This document shows positions 36,138 to 51,100 of a stretch of 64,000 nucleotides of DNA, piece by piece (positions within the stretch are counted from its first letter, which is position 1; each line of letters starts with the position of its first letter). A program made the translations under genes and the position numbers. The DNA is from Stenopsyche tienmushanensis (lineage: Eukaryota > Arthropoda > Insecta > Trichoptera > Stenopsychidae), in assembly GCA_008973525.1 (NCBI GenBank), contig WACJ01000515.1, positions 1,798,001 to 1,862,000 on the forward strand. The letters run 5' to 3'. The notes beneath the pieces are model-generated. The model made no database searches, was not told where the DNA came from, and was given only the letters and a program-made list of their open reading frames with translations.

Positions 36138-39100
36138 TTATTTAGTTTTTCTCTGTGTGCCTGGCGTGACGCTCACAGATCGTGCTGGATTACTTGTATC
36201 ACTTCTCTGAAAATTATAAAAAATATTTTTAATTATAAAACTTAATTGTAGCTCCGGTGGAAGTCGCATAAACAGAATTATATAAGCTATAAAAAAAATT
36301 TAGCTGATGCCCCACCCCTAGCAGTGGATCATGCTATCTCGCTCTTTTGGTTCGAATCTGCGCTTATAAATATATGCGTAGTATTCACCGTATCAGCCCT
36401 TTGAGATCACTTACGATTGATAACGGATAAGATACATTAATAAGATGGTTTTTACATTTAAATACAAGGTGGATTTCGCCTTTGCATTATTCTACTTATG
36501 CAACTTTTACCGGATTTTACAAAGAAAGCAATATAAAATAATTTTGGATTTATTACTAACCGCTGGAGACGTTCTAGGCAATTGGGATGAGCTTCCATTT
36601 TTGGTCAAAGGGACGTTGAAGTGAAGCAGATCGGGATGCTACAGGGGTACTCAATTCTCTTTTCTTTTCTTTGCTGAAAATCATAATTAAAATTGTTATT
36701 TAGGAATCCAATGATAATTTAATGATTCTTATATTCATTAATATAAAATTATATATTTTAACCTAATGCTGGAAGATGAGCCGCTAGCACTTTTCCTAGA
36801 GAACATTCCTGATAATCTTCCCCTCAAATCTTTTTTACTACCCATATCACTCATATTTGTAGTCAGAACCGCCCTGTAAAATAAATAAATTTATGATTTA
36901 TTGAAGCTTTGGTATAAAAACGAAAATTTTAAGCATATAATATTTTACTTGAGACACTGATCCAATGGGGGTAAATCCTGGTGCATCATGACCACCACTA
37001 TCGTCAATTGAATGTGATTTGGTCAACTGCTTCAATTTACCAAATATTCCCTTCTTCTTCTTTTTAGCATTCGATGGTAGAATATCGCTTTGGGTTGATC
37101 CACCAGATAATCGACTAAAAGCACGATCAAATTAAGATTTATGATAAAATTCAAAAGCGAAAATATGATCAACGAAAAATACCTATCCATGCTTGTCTCT
37201 CTCTGCATTGTATATATTCTACTGTCTAAAACGTCAGTATCGAGTGATTGCAATGATGACATGCTGTCTTCGTCCGTTTTCCATATCTTGCTCTAATAAA
37301 ATTTGTCAACGATAAATATTTGAATACATCGACATTCATCAAAAAATTGCACAATCTAAAATTACCTGTTCCTGTGTGGTTTGCTCTAAGGAAATCGATC
37401 TCTTTTTGAGTGACGGCGTTCTTCCATTTGCAGTTCTTTGGGATATGTTTGTGAGCATTGTATCGCGTGGTTCAGTTGAAGCAGCCCTTAAATTTAAAAC
37501 AGTATATATTCCGCTACCATAATATAAATTACACGATTAAAATTGCCATGAAAAATACCGTCGCATATTAATTTGTCTTCTTTGTCGGTCGCTAAGTTGC
37601 GACGCTCTGACTTCTTGAGATAAACCGCGCAATCTTGCTATTATGCTACCTGCACCAGATTCGCTGGTGTTATCATCAGGCGTTGCTTCTCGAGATCTTG
37701 ATTTGGACTGAAATTTTTAAATAATCAATAAGCGGATGAATTCCAAAAGTAAATAAACTGCATATTGAATCGTTCTTATACCCTGTGTCTTCGCGGTGGT
37801 GTCGGAGTCAAATAATTGACGTTGTTTGTCCTTTGTCGGCTGCATGTCTTTATCGCCGTCCTCGCCAGAGACCTTCGTCAGCTCATCGACCAGATCCAAA
37901 AGATAGCCGATCTTCTTGTCTTCATCCTTGTGAATTAAAATCGTGTTAATCAATGCTACAATGATCAATGTGTCGATTTAAATATTGCATTTATTCAAGC
38001 GTGTTACCTGTTGTGATCGCTTCAATGTGGTGATGGACATCTTGTGCTGTTCTCTTTCGCGATCGTGACGCTCTTTTTCTCTTCTCAATTTTTCATTGGT
38101 GGTCCTAAGTTTGGCGTGAGCATCCCTCAGCTCCAATAAATCACATTGAAGCTCAGTAACCTTTTATAAAAATACAAATTTGTAAATGTGATTGAAGGTT
38201 AAATTTGATACAAGCGAAAAAAACGAATTCATTTACCTTCTTCTTGCTTTCTTCATTTTCTTCTTCGGATGATTTTTTGAGTTGATCTACTCTCCTCTTC
38301 ATATCCAATTTTTCTTTCTCGCGCTCTCGTTCCAACTGTAAAATTATGTCATGTTTAATAATATTAAAATAAATAATTTTATATTTATGTTCTTTTTAAA
38401 ATTACTTCAAACAGCGTCTGTCGCAAATCTCTAGCAAGCGTTGAAGTTTCTTGCAAAAGCCTTTGTTGCTCTTCTCTTTCTTTCTGCCATGTCAGTTCCA
38501 AGCGCGTTCTGAGGCCAGGTATTTTAGTTCTTCCCGTTGTGATCAGACGATCTTCTTCAAACTATTCAAACAAACATGTATCTTACAAATGATTCTTTGG
38601 TTGTATATTTTAAATTTAAAAAATATGATATTAGAGTCTTACTTCATTTAATTTTGATTGCATTTCTGATAGGCGAATTTCGAATGATGATCGCTCGCTG
38701 ACTAATTCAGTTCGCGATCTCGATGCCTCTAATCTTGCCTCACATAATCCATCTTCCAGGCAAGCTATCTGTTCTTGCAGAGTCTCTATCTTCGATTTGC
38801 TATCCTCGAACTGAAAATCGTTATTGATAATCTGTAGTCCACTAAATATTGGATCGGACAGAAGTTGAAATATGATAACGATGATAAGCCTCTTCCTCGA
38901 TTATGATCAAGGTTATACTTGAGGAAGAGAACATTGAGGAGCTACTATTAAAAGACTCAAAATCCACTAATATTATACATATTTAGAAAAAAAATTGCAT
39001 GCTCGTCTACATTATACTTCCCCATGTTTGAGCACAGGAGGTCCGCCATTATCTCGCGATCAAATCACGTGACTCTCGAGAATCGTACTTTATATGGGTT

Positions 39101-42100
39101 TTAAGTCTACATTAATGAATTTATACAAGATTTTCGCGGAAATGATTGGGCCTAAAAGTGATCGATTTTTTCAAGGTAAAAACGTCCCTTAAAGTCATTG
39201 AGCAATGCTCGATCATTATGAAAGTTTAAGAGCGATTTTCATGACAATATTATATATATTATTACATCATCCATGCTGGCGAGTGAATTTCTATTCTTGG
39301 TGCCACTATCACCGCTGACTCTCATTTCTGACATGGTCTTATGGGCTCCATCCAGCATTTGCTTGTAAGTATCACGCTCACGCTTAAATCTTGCCACCTG
39401 AAATAATACGAAATTAAATGGGAATAAAATCGATGAATCATTTGAATATATTTATGGCAAATTGTTAAAAATATATACTTGGGTTTGTACGGATTGAAGT
39501 TCATCCTGCATCGACTGCATTTGCGAATCGTATCTCAGTTTGCACTCCGCGACTTCTGATTTTTTGGCTTTTTCGCTGAGGTTTAATTTATTTTGCAGGG
39601 TCTTAATTTCGCGCTCCATGTTCGAATTTTCCATCGTGAGATTTCTTTGAACTTTACTAACTTTGTCGAAGTCTTCCAATTTTTTGCGAAGTTCCTCCGT
39701 CTATCAAAAATGATAAATTTATATGAAATGCTTAAATTATATGTGATCAATTAAAAATATTTATATATATGGACCTCTCTCTTGAGTGCTTCTTGCAGAT
39801 GATTGGTAACATCACGTTCTTTGGTTATGTGGTCCACTTCCTTTTCTTTTTGTTCTAGTTTGGCTACTAGACGTGCTTTTTCAACTTCCCATCCACCACC
39901 ACATAATCGTTCTTCCAAAGATGATAATTTTTCCTACGAAAAAAGGATTTAAAAGCATAAAAATAACTGATAGATTTATTTAAATTTAAACACAATTGAC
40001 ATACTTGTAAATCTATTTTTTCTTTAATCCAAGCATCAGTCTTATTGTTATACACTTCTTGCAATGATTTCAATTCGGAATCAGCATTTGAAAGATCGCG
40101 TTGGATTTGAAGCAATTCCCTAAAAATCAATTCATAAATGAAATTCACACAAAGGCAAGATTTATCGAGTTATTTAAATTCATACATACCCTTGTACGGT
40201 TTCTTTCTCGATGGTCAGCTTGGCTTTGGTGATGACATGTTCTTCTTCGAGCAATTCATATTTGGACGTCAGCTCATCATACTCTTTCTTCTCGGCTTGT
40301 ATATCAGATTCCATTTCTAAAAAGAGCACACGTTAAAGACACATTAATTTATAAAAACTGAAAGATACCGAATTAATCTGACAGACGTACTTTTAAATTT
40401 GACTTCATATTCTTTCTTAAGTTCTTCTATTTTTTTGCTGCCAGCACCGGAAGTTTGCTCCAATGTTCTCAATTTGCTCTTGAGTGTAGCCAATTCTAGC
40501 TCTTTGTTCTTCAAGTCCTTGTCGTGAATGATTTTGATCCTCTCCACCTTCTTTCTTTCAGCCTTTTAAAATAAATTGAATTTAAGAATCTTAATATTCC
40601 ATAAAATTATAATGCTGTAATCTTTGTTGGCAATATTAACAATATAGTAAAACGATTGATAAATTATTCTTTTTTACTAAGTCCTGAATGACGCCATATT
40701 CGCGTCAAGGAAAACATATACTATTTTAGTAGAATATACAAGAACGACATTAATATACAGATGAAAAATTGATCAAGCAGTCATCATTCAAAGTTTCAAT
40801 GAAAATATTTAATTTTACCTGGTAATCGATTTCCAATTCAGAAATCTTGCTCTCCAAATGCTTCATATCCTTAGCTTGCGATTTTGCATTAGTATCTAGT
40901 TCTTTCTTTTCGTTTTGGATTTTGGCCAGATCCTGTTTGCTGGTGTTCAATTCCTGTTGCAATTTTTGTGCTTCTTGCTGTTTAGTAACAATTTCTTGTC
41001 GAACAGTAGTAATTTCTTGATCTTTCAATGTGACTTCTCGCTTGATGGTCTCCAATTGTTCTTTGACTTGAGCCAATTCAACAGTAGAAGCAGCATTATC
41101 TCCTCCTTTATTGTCAGAATTCTCCGATATTGAATCTTCCTGAAAATCGACAACCAATATTTTCAATTGGAATTATTAACAAATTAACTAACATAGAAGG
41201 TGCATGCATATGAAACTCGATTAAGGGCTTAGAAAAATATTGAGACATGAAGGATGATTAACATATTTTAGCAAAAATGTATGGAATTAATATGGATTAT
41301 TGCAATTGATAACGTCTTCCTTTACACATTGACACATTCGTTCATTGAATGATATTCTATTGTTATTACATTGAGGATTTGCACCACATTGCATCACCCA
41401 TGCAAGGGTACAGAGTATAAAATTTACGTCACAAAAATTGGACAAAAGTGGCTGCAGGCATTGTTCTTGTTGTAAAATTACCAGTTGTTTAATGTGTGCG
41501 CATTTAGCAGCCAGCTGAGATTCGAGGGTTACGACCTTTCCTTCGAACTCAGCCAATTTTTCTTTCCAACCGACTTCGATTTTCTCCAATTTTGATTCAG
41601 CATGGCACAACTGGATATTCAGTCGGTCCTTTTCCGTTGTCCAATCGCTCGAGATGCGCCTTTGATTTTCAATAATGTTGTCGTTCTGTTCTTTTTCTTC
41701 CGAAAGCTATTTACAAGCAATGAAAATGTTTTGATCGAATGTAAGCAACAGAAGAAGAAAAAGAGCTGTGATCAATTTGCAAAACACACAATTGTTGCAT
41801 AATCAATGAAAGAAACTCAACATTGAATGTGATTTTTTATCGTTGCAAATTGATCACAACCTCATTTAAATAAAGCAGAAAGCATATTTATGTGAAAAAA
41901 GAATGAACATATTTAGATATCATTAACTTTTTTGATTTGGTACTGACCTCTTTTTCTAATTTTGATACCCTTTCTTTCCTGACTGCCAACATTTTATCAG
42001 ACCGTTTACATCTTTCTTCAGCATCCTTCAGCTTTTTCTCCAAATCGATTATCTTCTTCGCCTTATCGCCGACTTCTTTGAGTAATTTAGATTTGTCTTC

Positions 42101-45100
42101 TTCTGCTTTGTTTGCCGTTTCCAGTTCTTTCTTCAGCTTATCGAACTGTTTGTCCTTATTTTCTATTTCGGTCTTGAGCTCTTCGATTTTCTTCATGCAA
42201 TCAGACATGGCACTCTGTTTGGATGATGCTGATTCTTAAAAAAATAAATACAAATACCAATAATGCTCTATTACAGTCCAATAAAACAGGATGCATCGCA
42301 ATACTTACTAAGATCGGTATTCAATTGAGCGATTTGCGCATCTAATTTCTTATTGCTCTCCTGCATATTTTTGCACTTCTCCAAGGCCTGATCCCTTTCT
42401 TTTTCACACGCCGCCTGCTTTTCGCTCAAGCTCTTCTTCTCGCTTTCATACTTCTTGTTCATGTCGTTGAACTTGGAGATTTCGCCTTCGAGGCGAGTCT
42501 TTTCTTTGGCGAACTCGGATTCGTTCGCGCTCAACTTGGATCGCAATTCTTCCACGGTCTTTTCGAGCGAATTCTTTTCCGACATATTTTGATCGTCCAA
42601 TTTGGCATTCTTCATCACGACGAACATCTCTCCGATTTCCGATTCGAGATCTTCCACCATCCTCTTGAGTTGTAATTTGGTGGTCAAATCCGTCGGCCTC
42701 TTTGCAGTTCGAGGTCTGAACGACTTCATCGCATCTTCTTTGATATGCTTCAAAGCATCAGTTAAATCCGTCTTCTCTTTTTCGAGCTACAAATAAAAAC
42801 ACGCTGTGTATTTGTATCATTTAAAACACCGACGATATTTTAACAATGCTATTAAATACCTTCTTCATTGATAATTTTAGCTTGTCCAATTCTTCCGTTT
42901 TTGCCTTTAATGCTTCAGCGTCTTTTTTGGCGGCCGAAGCACCGAATGAGACCTTTTTCTCCACCTTTTCAGGTTCTTTTGGTTTTTCTTCCAATGTTTT
43001 TATTTTATCAAGCGCTTCTTTCAATTCAGTTTCAAGCTGGGTGAGCTTCTCGGTGTTCTGTTCGACAGATTTATCCGTCTTTAAAGTTTTTGCACCCCTC
43101 AACAACTAAAAGTTAAATCATATTAATTCGCAACCAATCCTAAATTGATCAAATATATTCAAATATAATATACCTGTAATTTCTTATTTTCAGCTTGAAG
43201 TTTTTCATTGTCCGATTCCAAAGATTGAGTCTTTGTCCTTAGAATGGTGGCTTCTTGTTCTATTAGTTGTAATTGTCTCTTGAGGTCTACATTTTGTTGT
43301 TCGCTGGCACCATCCAAAGATCTTCAAACAATTATCAATTAGAATTTCAATATGTTTCAGTTTTAAATATGTTTACTTGTACAATATAACTTACTTGCTC
43401 TTCATTAATGAACCCTTCGATCTCTTTTGCGTAACACTGAGTTCTGCATGTAATCTCTCAACATCTCTTTCTTTTTCAATCAATTTTTTACGCAATTCTG
43501 CAATTTCACCCTTCCAATATCTATTGAAGATTAATATGTTTAATGATGTGATATTCATAGTTGTGTGCTTAAATTAATTGTAAAAATAATGCTATAGAAC
43601 CTTTATCTTTTCTTCTGATAATCCTAATGGTTTTGTAATCGATGGTAATTTCTTTGTGGTGGTATTTGTTTTGATATTGGCAGTTGCGAGCTTTTCTTTT
43701 ACGTCTTTGAGTTGAGTTTTGAGAGATTCGCCTTCGTGTTCCAATTCTTCTACTTTACGCCTAAGGACAGATGCTTCCTAAAAAAATTAAGGGAAATATT
43801 AGGAGGACCCGTAAGTAATCAATTATTTGAGTACATGTCAGTTATCGCTGACTCATCGACTAGAGATGTAGTGCATTTGGTTGTATCTTATTGAGTAGGC
43901 TCTAAACCTCATTTATTCACCAACAAATAAAAGTAAATTCGTTATCTACATCATGTCAGACACACAGACGTCAGAAGAACATATTCGTCATCTTCTGCTC
44001 TTCCACTTTAAAATGGGTTGTAACGCAACATAGACATATAAGGAAGTTTGTGGTGTTTACGGCGAAATCCTTAAAGTCAACAAGTGTAATAAATAATATA
44101 TGGGAGCTTAAATTACCTGTTCATTTAATTCTAAGAGTATCCTAAGTTCGGCTGGATCTTCTTCATCAGATATGCCTTCATCCTTTTCGACGGAATTTTC
44201 AATTGTTAGCCTATTCGTCGATGGCGTTGGTGAAAGCTTCCGTGCTATACAAAAAGCATATTTATTTAGAATCTAATATTCATACATAACAACAAAAATA
44301 AATCATTATTTATGGCACAAATAAATCATTTTAATTAAGCAAAAATAAATTCATTAAAATATTATTTTAAAAAAAAGCGACACTGTTAATAGAACACACT
44401 ATTAAAATTTCAACATTAAAACGTACAACAAACGAGCTACAAACGTCTTTTTAATTGTAGTCTGTGTCTTATCTCTTTTTCTAAAAAAAAAAGCAAACAC
44501 AAGAACAAAAAAACCACAACAAATTGCACATTTACCAACTGTAGAAAATGGCTACAAGATCACGTATGCTTACACAAACTTTCAGGATACACATATTTTT
44601 ATAGATAGAAAATGTTAAGGTATTGTTAATTTAGCCATAAGATTATGTTTATATATTATTGAAATCTAGTCTAGAGGATAGGCACACAATACTTTCAACA
44701 AGGTTCAGGTTATACTGAAAAACACTTCATCGTCACATACTTCTGGCCTTGGTAGCCATTTTCTTCAGCTGCAGCACCAGGGATTCATTATCGTCTTCGA
44801 CGCGAGAAGCCCTTTTACGCAAATTGGACCCCTGAAAGTGTCATGATGACATTTTTTGAATATAATCATATATTTACAACGTCATTTTAAATGAATTTAA
44901 TGCATTGTAAATACATAATAATACAATTTTACTACAGAAATATTAAACAAATTTATTTCAACAGTTCCAGGATCCATATATTGGCAAAACCGGAAAGTAA
45001 TACAATTTTTGAGACTTACACTTTCACAGTACGTTTGTATCGAAACACGGTTCAAGAGACACATATTTTTTACCATTAGAAATTGTAGTTGTTAATGTAT

Positions 45101-48100
45101 AGTTATTTTTTTATGCAGAGTGATCGCTTTAGAACAACGAATTCGACTCGTTTTTGCGGCGAATTGTGATTTGAAATGAAAAATCGGTACTGCACAATAA
45201 CTTTCTTCAGATCAAATATGTTTTGTTATCCTTAAGTCATCATTAACAATAAATATAAGTCTTTCGCTGGTACGAGAAAAAAATAATGGCGCTTGATGAT
45301 TTTTTTAAAGAATTGGATGGGAATTACTTATGATAAAAAATGGATTACTTTCCGGTTCCCCTAATATACTTAAAATGCAGTACATCTTTCAAATAATCGC
45401 AACTCTTAAAAATCACTCTTCAAAATGATTATAGAAATAATTTGATCATACGCTCCTTTAAATACAGCTGTCTTAGAATGAAATGCATACTACAAAAATT
45501 GCAATTAATTAAGCCAATGGATAAAAATGCAATCCATTCTGAGACATCCATACATTTGTTACCATACATTTTATAGTACATTTTACATAGTCTATCGTTT
45601 CTAAGTCATTTACGCATCACACCAGTATAAAAAATCGGGGGATGAAAAATTAAACGGGATTTTTAAAAATACCATTGCTGTTACTGTGATTACGTACGAC
45701 AGTCGATTATGAGAAGCAATTATATTTTTAAACGAATCACACTGTAGGCTCACAATCTCACAATACGCACGACGGGATGGGTATTTCAATTGGGGTTGTC
45801 GGATAGAAAAATCTGTATAAAATATTGCCATATCATTTTGATCCATCAAAATGATAATTTTACCTAAACTAGGTAATCCCCCGGTAAATGTATTATAAAC
45901 GGTAACGAACGGGATGCGTTGGAGGGGATATCCTGGCGGAATTATGTCTGGCGAAAACGGCGGGCTGATGGATCCATCGTTCATGTCTTGAGATTCGCTC
46001 AGAACAATTTCAGGAATTGATATTTCAATATTCTCCAATAAATGATTTTCATTGGTCAAATTTGTTGAGGTGTCTTTGTCCATGCTTAGATCGTCCGTTT
46101 GGGTGGATTGATGCGTTTGTATGGCATGATCGGTTATTGTGAATTTATCGATGGTCGAAGCATCATTTTGATTGGATTGATCGACTTTTATAGCCTGTTC
46201 GGTCATTGTAAAGCTGTCAATCGATAGATCGCTTTGGATGGATCGTTCGATTGTTTCTGGTATGGTGGTTTGACTGTCAACATTTTGACAGAATTCAATC
46301 GGCCGTATTTGGACTAATTTATGAGCTGAATTTTGTTCGGTGTTCAAAGACACATCGGCAGTGAGGATCTGGTCGCATTGGGATCCCATTGAAAATTTCA
46401 CAAGGGTGGATTGGATGTTTTTATTTTTGGTGATGCTTATGGCATTTATATCGAAAGCTCCTTCATGCTTTCTCAGAGCCAATTGCATTTGTAGGACATG
46501 AAGCCTCTGAGCTGTATTTTGATCTACTGGCTCGGCCTCGTCATCGAATTCTTCAGACGATCTGGAGAATGGAATGAGGTCAGGATGTGAACATGAATGT
46601 ATTGTATGGCGACGGAATCGCTCTGATGAAGGTGAGATTCTTCCACCACCATGATGCTCTCTGTACCAACTGGCCTATATTGCACACAATAGAATCCTCG
46701 ATTAGGAATGCACTTTACGATCCTAATGCATTTTGAGCTTAAATTTATATTAATTAAAATCATACATAAACATCACTGACATATGAGACAAAACAATTCA
46801 CACAAGATATTAATTCAATGAACGATGAAATACTTCGTTAATGAGTATATTTATATTATTATATAACATTTAAGATTTTCAATGCAATGAATCACATCTA
46901 CAATGATGAAAATCAAACTAAAGAATGGATAAAAATCAGAATAAACTTTCAATCAATCATCAAGTCGTTGCTTATACCAGATTTGATCTATGATTAGGTA
47001 TTAAAACATATATTGAAAATACATAACATAACAATTAAACATATTTATAAAAATTAAGATGTATAAATAAACTTTTGATTAGTCTTTGTACTTAAAAATT
47101 CACCGTTTTCTGAACAAAATACGGACTCAAATTTACATCAAAATATGAACAATCCCTGGAATAAAAGCGATTTGCATTCTTGTAAAATGCTGTTATCTAA
47201 TATATAAAATGAATTGGGTTTTGTTCGTTCGAAATGCGCTGCCATACCGTTCATCAGATTGCAATAAAACTTCGTCCACTTATTGCTAACGATTCCGCGA
47301 GTAATATTGGCGTAGTCTACTATATATATATATATAAAATAATGTTTGTTTGTTCCTAACTTTAATTTTAACGTTAGTTTCATCCCAAGTACGACAATTT
47401 TAATGGTCATTTATTAAAATATATTCATTGATTAAAATCTAATTATTTTTATCGAAACTACTTACATTGTCATGCACAAATATGCATCATTTTGCTTTAA
47501 TAGTCCGGTTACATTAATATAAATATGCGATGAGTATAATAATTAATAATTTAAATTAAGTGTTATAAGTTGATAGAATATATTACAGTGCCAATTATAT
47601 CAGCATTTATGACATTGCCAATCTATTTTAGATCATTTAATGAGTTGGTTTAGGTGTGTGTTTGTGCAGATTTTCTTCAATATTCTTAACCTGACTGGAA
47701 TCAACTCATGGGTTTTATACAGAGAAACAACCAACAACAATTTTTATTCCAGTTAGCTGAAGAACTTGCAGAAGATTTTCAACATGAGCAACAGGAAGAA
47801 GAAGAAGAAGCTGTGCAGAAAACGTTCCTCCTCCAAGAAAACTCCAAGTTCGATTTCTCGTGTGTAAATGCGAAAAAGGTGCCAAATAGGTTTTTGAAAA
47901 AAAACAAAACTATGAAAATCCCTGGGGACTTCATTACAAGATAGTACTAGGTAAACTATGTGCCATAACGCAAGAACCCTACTTGCAAAATATATTAAAT
48001 ATACAAGCTACTGTAAGTACCCTGTTTCCTGATACTTTTCCAGAAACCTCACTTGAGTTCTTCATCAACGAAAAGAAAAAACAAAACATACAACCTTTCA

Positions 48101-51100
48101 CCATAAAAGACGTACAGAACGTATGTAAAAAACTAACGAACAATAAAGTACCAGACCCGGACCTTATACCTAACGAAATCATAAAAATCATTGCAAACAC
48201 CACACCCGAATAACTGGTAGAAATGTACAACAAGTGTCTCCTAGATTCAAAATTCAACTCAGCATGGAAGAAGTAAACACTTGTCCTCATTCGAAAACCC
48301 AATAAGAAGACGGATGAACCAAGATCATTTCGATTTCTCTGTATGCTTGACGGCATAGGAGAAGTACTAGAAGCCTTGTTAAGATCCAGAAACGAAGTAA
48401 ATATGGGACCGGACACTTTCAGATCAACAATATGGATTCAAGACGGGCAGATCGATCATTGATGCAATTCAGTCCGTCGTAGAATTTATTAAAAGCGCAT
48501 TGAATGGATCAGTGAAGCGAAGCAAAAAGGCAGTTTTCATCACTTTAGAAATGTGAAGAATGCTTTCAACACCGCCCGCTGGATCAAAATACTTAAAACC
48601 ATGGAGGAAAGAAGCGTTTCAAGGTATATCCTTCGATTATTAAGCGACTACTTCGATAACCGAATAGTAATACCAAACATTGGCGGATCGAGATCGAGCG
48701 GAAGAAAGCTACTTAACGAGGTGACCAACTCCAACTTGCTCTACGGTGCACCAGTCTGTGTAGAAATGACACAGAAAGGCGGTTATGTTTTGTAAAAGTT
48801 ATGTTGTTTTTATCTCTTCCGCGAATTCCGAACGTTCATGTGATACGCCCTAATAGAAGCCTATTTATTTATTTTTATTTATAAACCTTTATTCAATAAA
48901 TATAATATAGCAAGGTAAAATGGTGTATCAATATACACAATTACATATAAATGGATTAACAATTTAAGTCTTAGATTACTATCCTTATCTTAATTACAAG
49001 TATATATTTTAGTTATAATAAATTTTACATAATAAGAGTTAATTTAATTTTTGTATATATATAGGGGGAAAAATAGGAGACTTAAAACCCCTTTGCGACA
49101 TTCCTTAAAAACTATCTTACAAACTAAACAAAATAAATAATTTAATCAATCAATCATATATCCTTCATACGTCGCGCATTCATGACTATCAACTATAGTA
49201 AAATATGTTTAGGCATTTTGTGAACGTATCTAAAATTATTGTTTTGAGTGGTATATTCGCCGAGTGTAGATATGAGATGATTGGTGTGATTTGGAATTTT
49301 TGAGTAAAAATTGAGTGTTAGCTTATGAAAAAAATTCTTTATAAGAGGAAGCTTAATTTTATTGTGAAAACGTTTAAGATTAGTGTATGGAAATGTATTG
49401 AAAACAATTTTTATGGCTTTGTTTTGTACGATTTGAAGTTTATTGTAGTTGGTGTTGCATATATTGCTCCAGACGGGAGCGGCGTATGTGAGTGTAGGTC
49501 GAATCAGCGTTTTGTATAATAAAAATTTGTTAGAGGCCGAGAGAGCACTGCGCCGACGAAATATGGAGTGCAGCGCCCCCATAGCTGCTAATCCGCGGGC
49601 ACGAGTCACCGACACCTGTGCTCCCCACCTCAGTCTTCTATCTAAAGTCACCCCCAAGTATTTCACTTGGGGTTTCCACTCGATAGAGCTGGACCCGACG
49701 ACTATTGGGTCAATTCGAAGATTTTTCCGTTTCACGGAGAACAAGATAGCTTCGGTTTTTTCTTTATTTAATTTGAGTTTCCAACGATCGAAATATTTAA
49801 ATGCAGCTTTTAGCGATCGTTGGAGGTTTCCGACTATTAGCTTGTTGCTCCGAGAGCTGGTATAATATGCCGTGTCGTCGGCGTAGAGTGCTACGTTTGA
49901 TGGGGACGGTGTCGGTAGATCGTGTAAGTAAATGTTGAACAGGTGAGGCCCTAAAATACTGCCCTGAGGAACTCCCGCTGAGACAGACTGGGAAGTTGAC
50001 GTTGCTCTGTTTAAGGTTACCGAAAATGATCTTTTGTACAGATAGGATTGGATCATTTTAATAAGGTAAGTAGGAAACTTAAGGGATATCATTTTGTGGA
50101 TCAGACCGCGGTGCCAGACAGAGTCAAATGCCTTTTCGATGTCGAGAAGTACCATACCGGTACTTCTCTTCATGTTAAAGTTTCTAGTAATGTGTTCAAT
50201 CAGTCTGGTCAGCTGATGAGCCGTAGAGTGATTCCTACGAAAACCGAATTGCTCATTATTAATAACATTTATACTAAGTTCATCCAGTCTATTTAGAATA
50301 AGTTTTTCAAATATTTTGCTTAGTGCAGAAAGTAAACTGATCGGGCGATAATTTATAGGGTTGCTGGCATCTTTACCTGGTTTGGGCAATGGAATGACTT
50401 TCGCCGACTTCCAGGTGGATGGGAAGTACCCCATGCTCAAACACGCATTAAATATTTTTGTCAACTGGATAATTATTTTAAATGGGAGATTTTTGATGAC
50501 TGTATTGTCTATAGTGTCGAAACCTGGGGATTTCTTGCTTTTTAGTTGTCTAATTATTTTTAAAGTTTCAATGGGTGTTATCAGTTTAAATTTATGTGAT
50601 TTTATATTTAAATTGTTTTGGAAATCCCTAATCGTTTTATCTACTATTTTAATGGTTTTATTGTTACTCATATTCTCTGAAATTTTGTGATTTAATTTAA
50701 AGGTTTTTGCTAACAGGTTGGCCTTATCTCTATCGGACTCGGCACTTATCTGATTATTAATTAAACTGGGAATTTCTTTAGGTTTATTTTTGAGGGTTTT
50801 TACAACTTTCCAAAGGGAATTGTCTGAGGGACTTAATTTAGAGAGCTTAGTTTTCCATGATTCATTTTTTAATTTGTTGATTTGACTTTTAATTTGATAG
50901 TTGAGGCGATTGACCAATACTTTAATGGATTTGAGCCGATATTTTTGCCATAATTTCTTAAGTTTATTTCTGTTCTTAATCGTGCGTTTTAAATTCCGCG
51001 TGAGCTTGATAAGATTTGAATCTGTTACGTCTAACGGAATGAACTTAGCTTTGGCTTCTAATATAATGTTGGAAATGGACTCTACGGCTTCGTCAATTTC

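Noticed and set aside
36340..36362. GGTTCGAATC resembling a tRNA B box
   Set aside because: No matching A box, acceptor stem or cloverleaf could be built around it.
40915..43109. Plus-strand open frames rich in Ser, Phe and Leu (40915-41133, 41937-42239, 42846-43109)
   Set aside because: They are exact antisense of Lys/Glu-rich coiled-coil exons and have no splice or promoter support.
46562..46763. Minus-strand open stretch with FYCVQYRPVGTESIMVV as an exon of the nested gene
   Set aside because: Its frame does not join the 45610-46561 exon through any acceptable donor, so it was not included as a feature.
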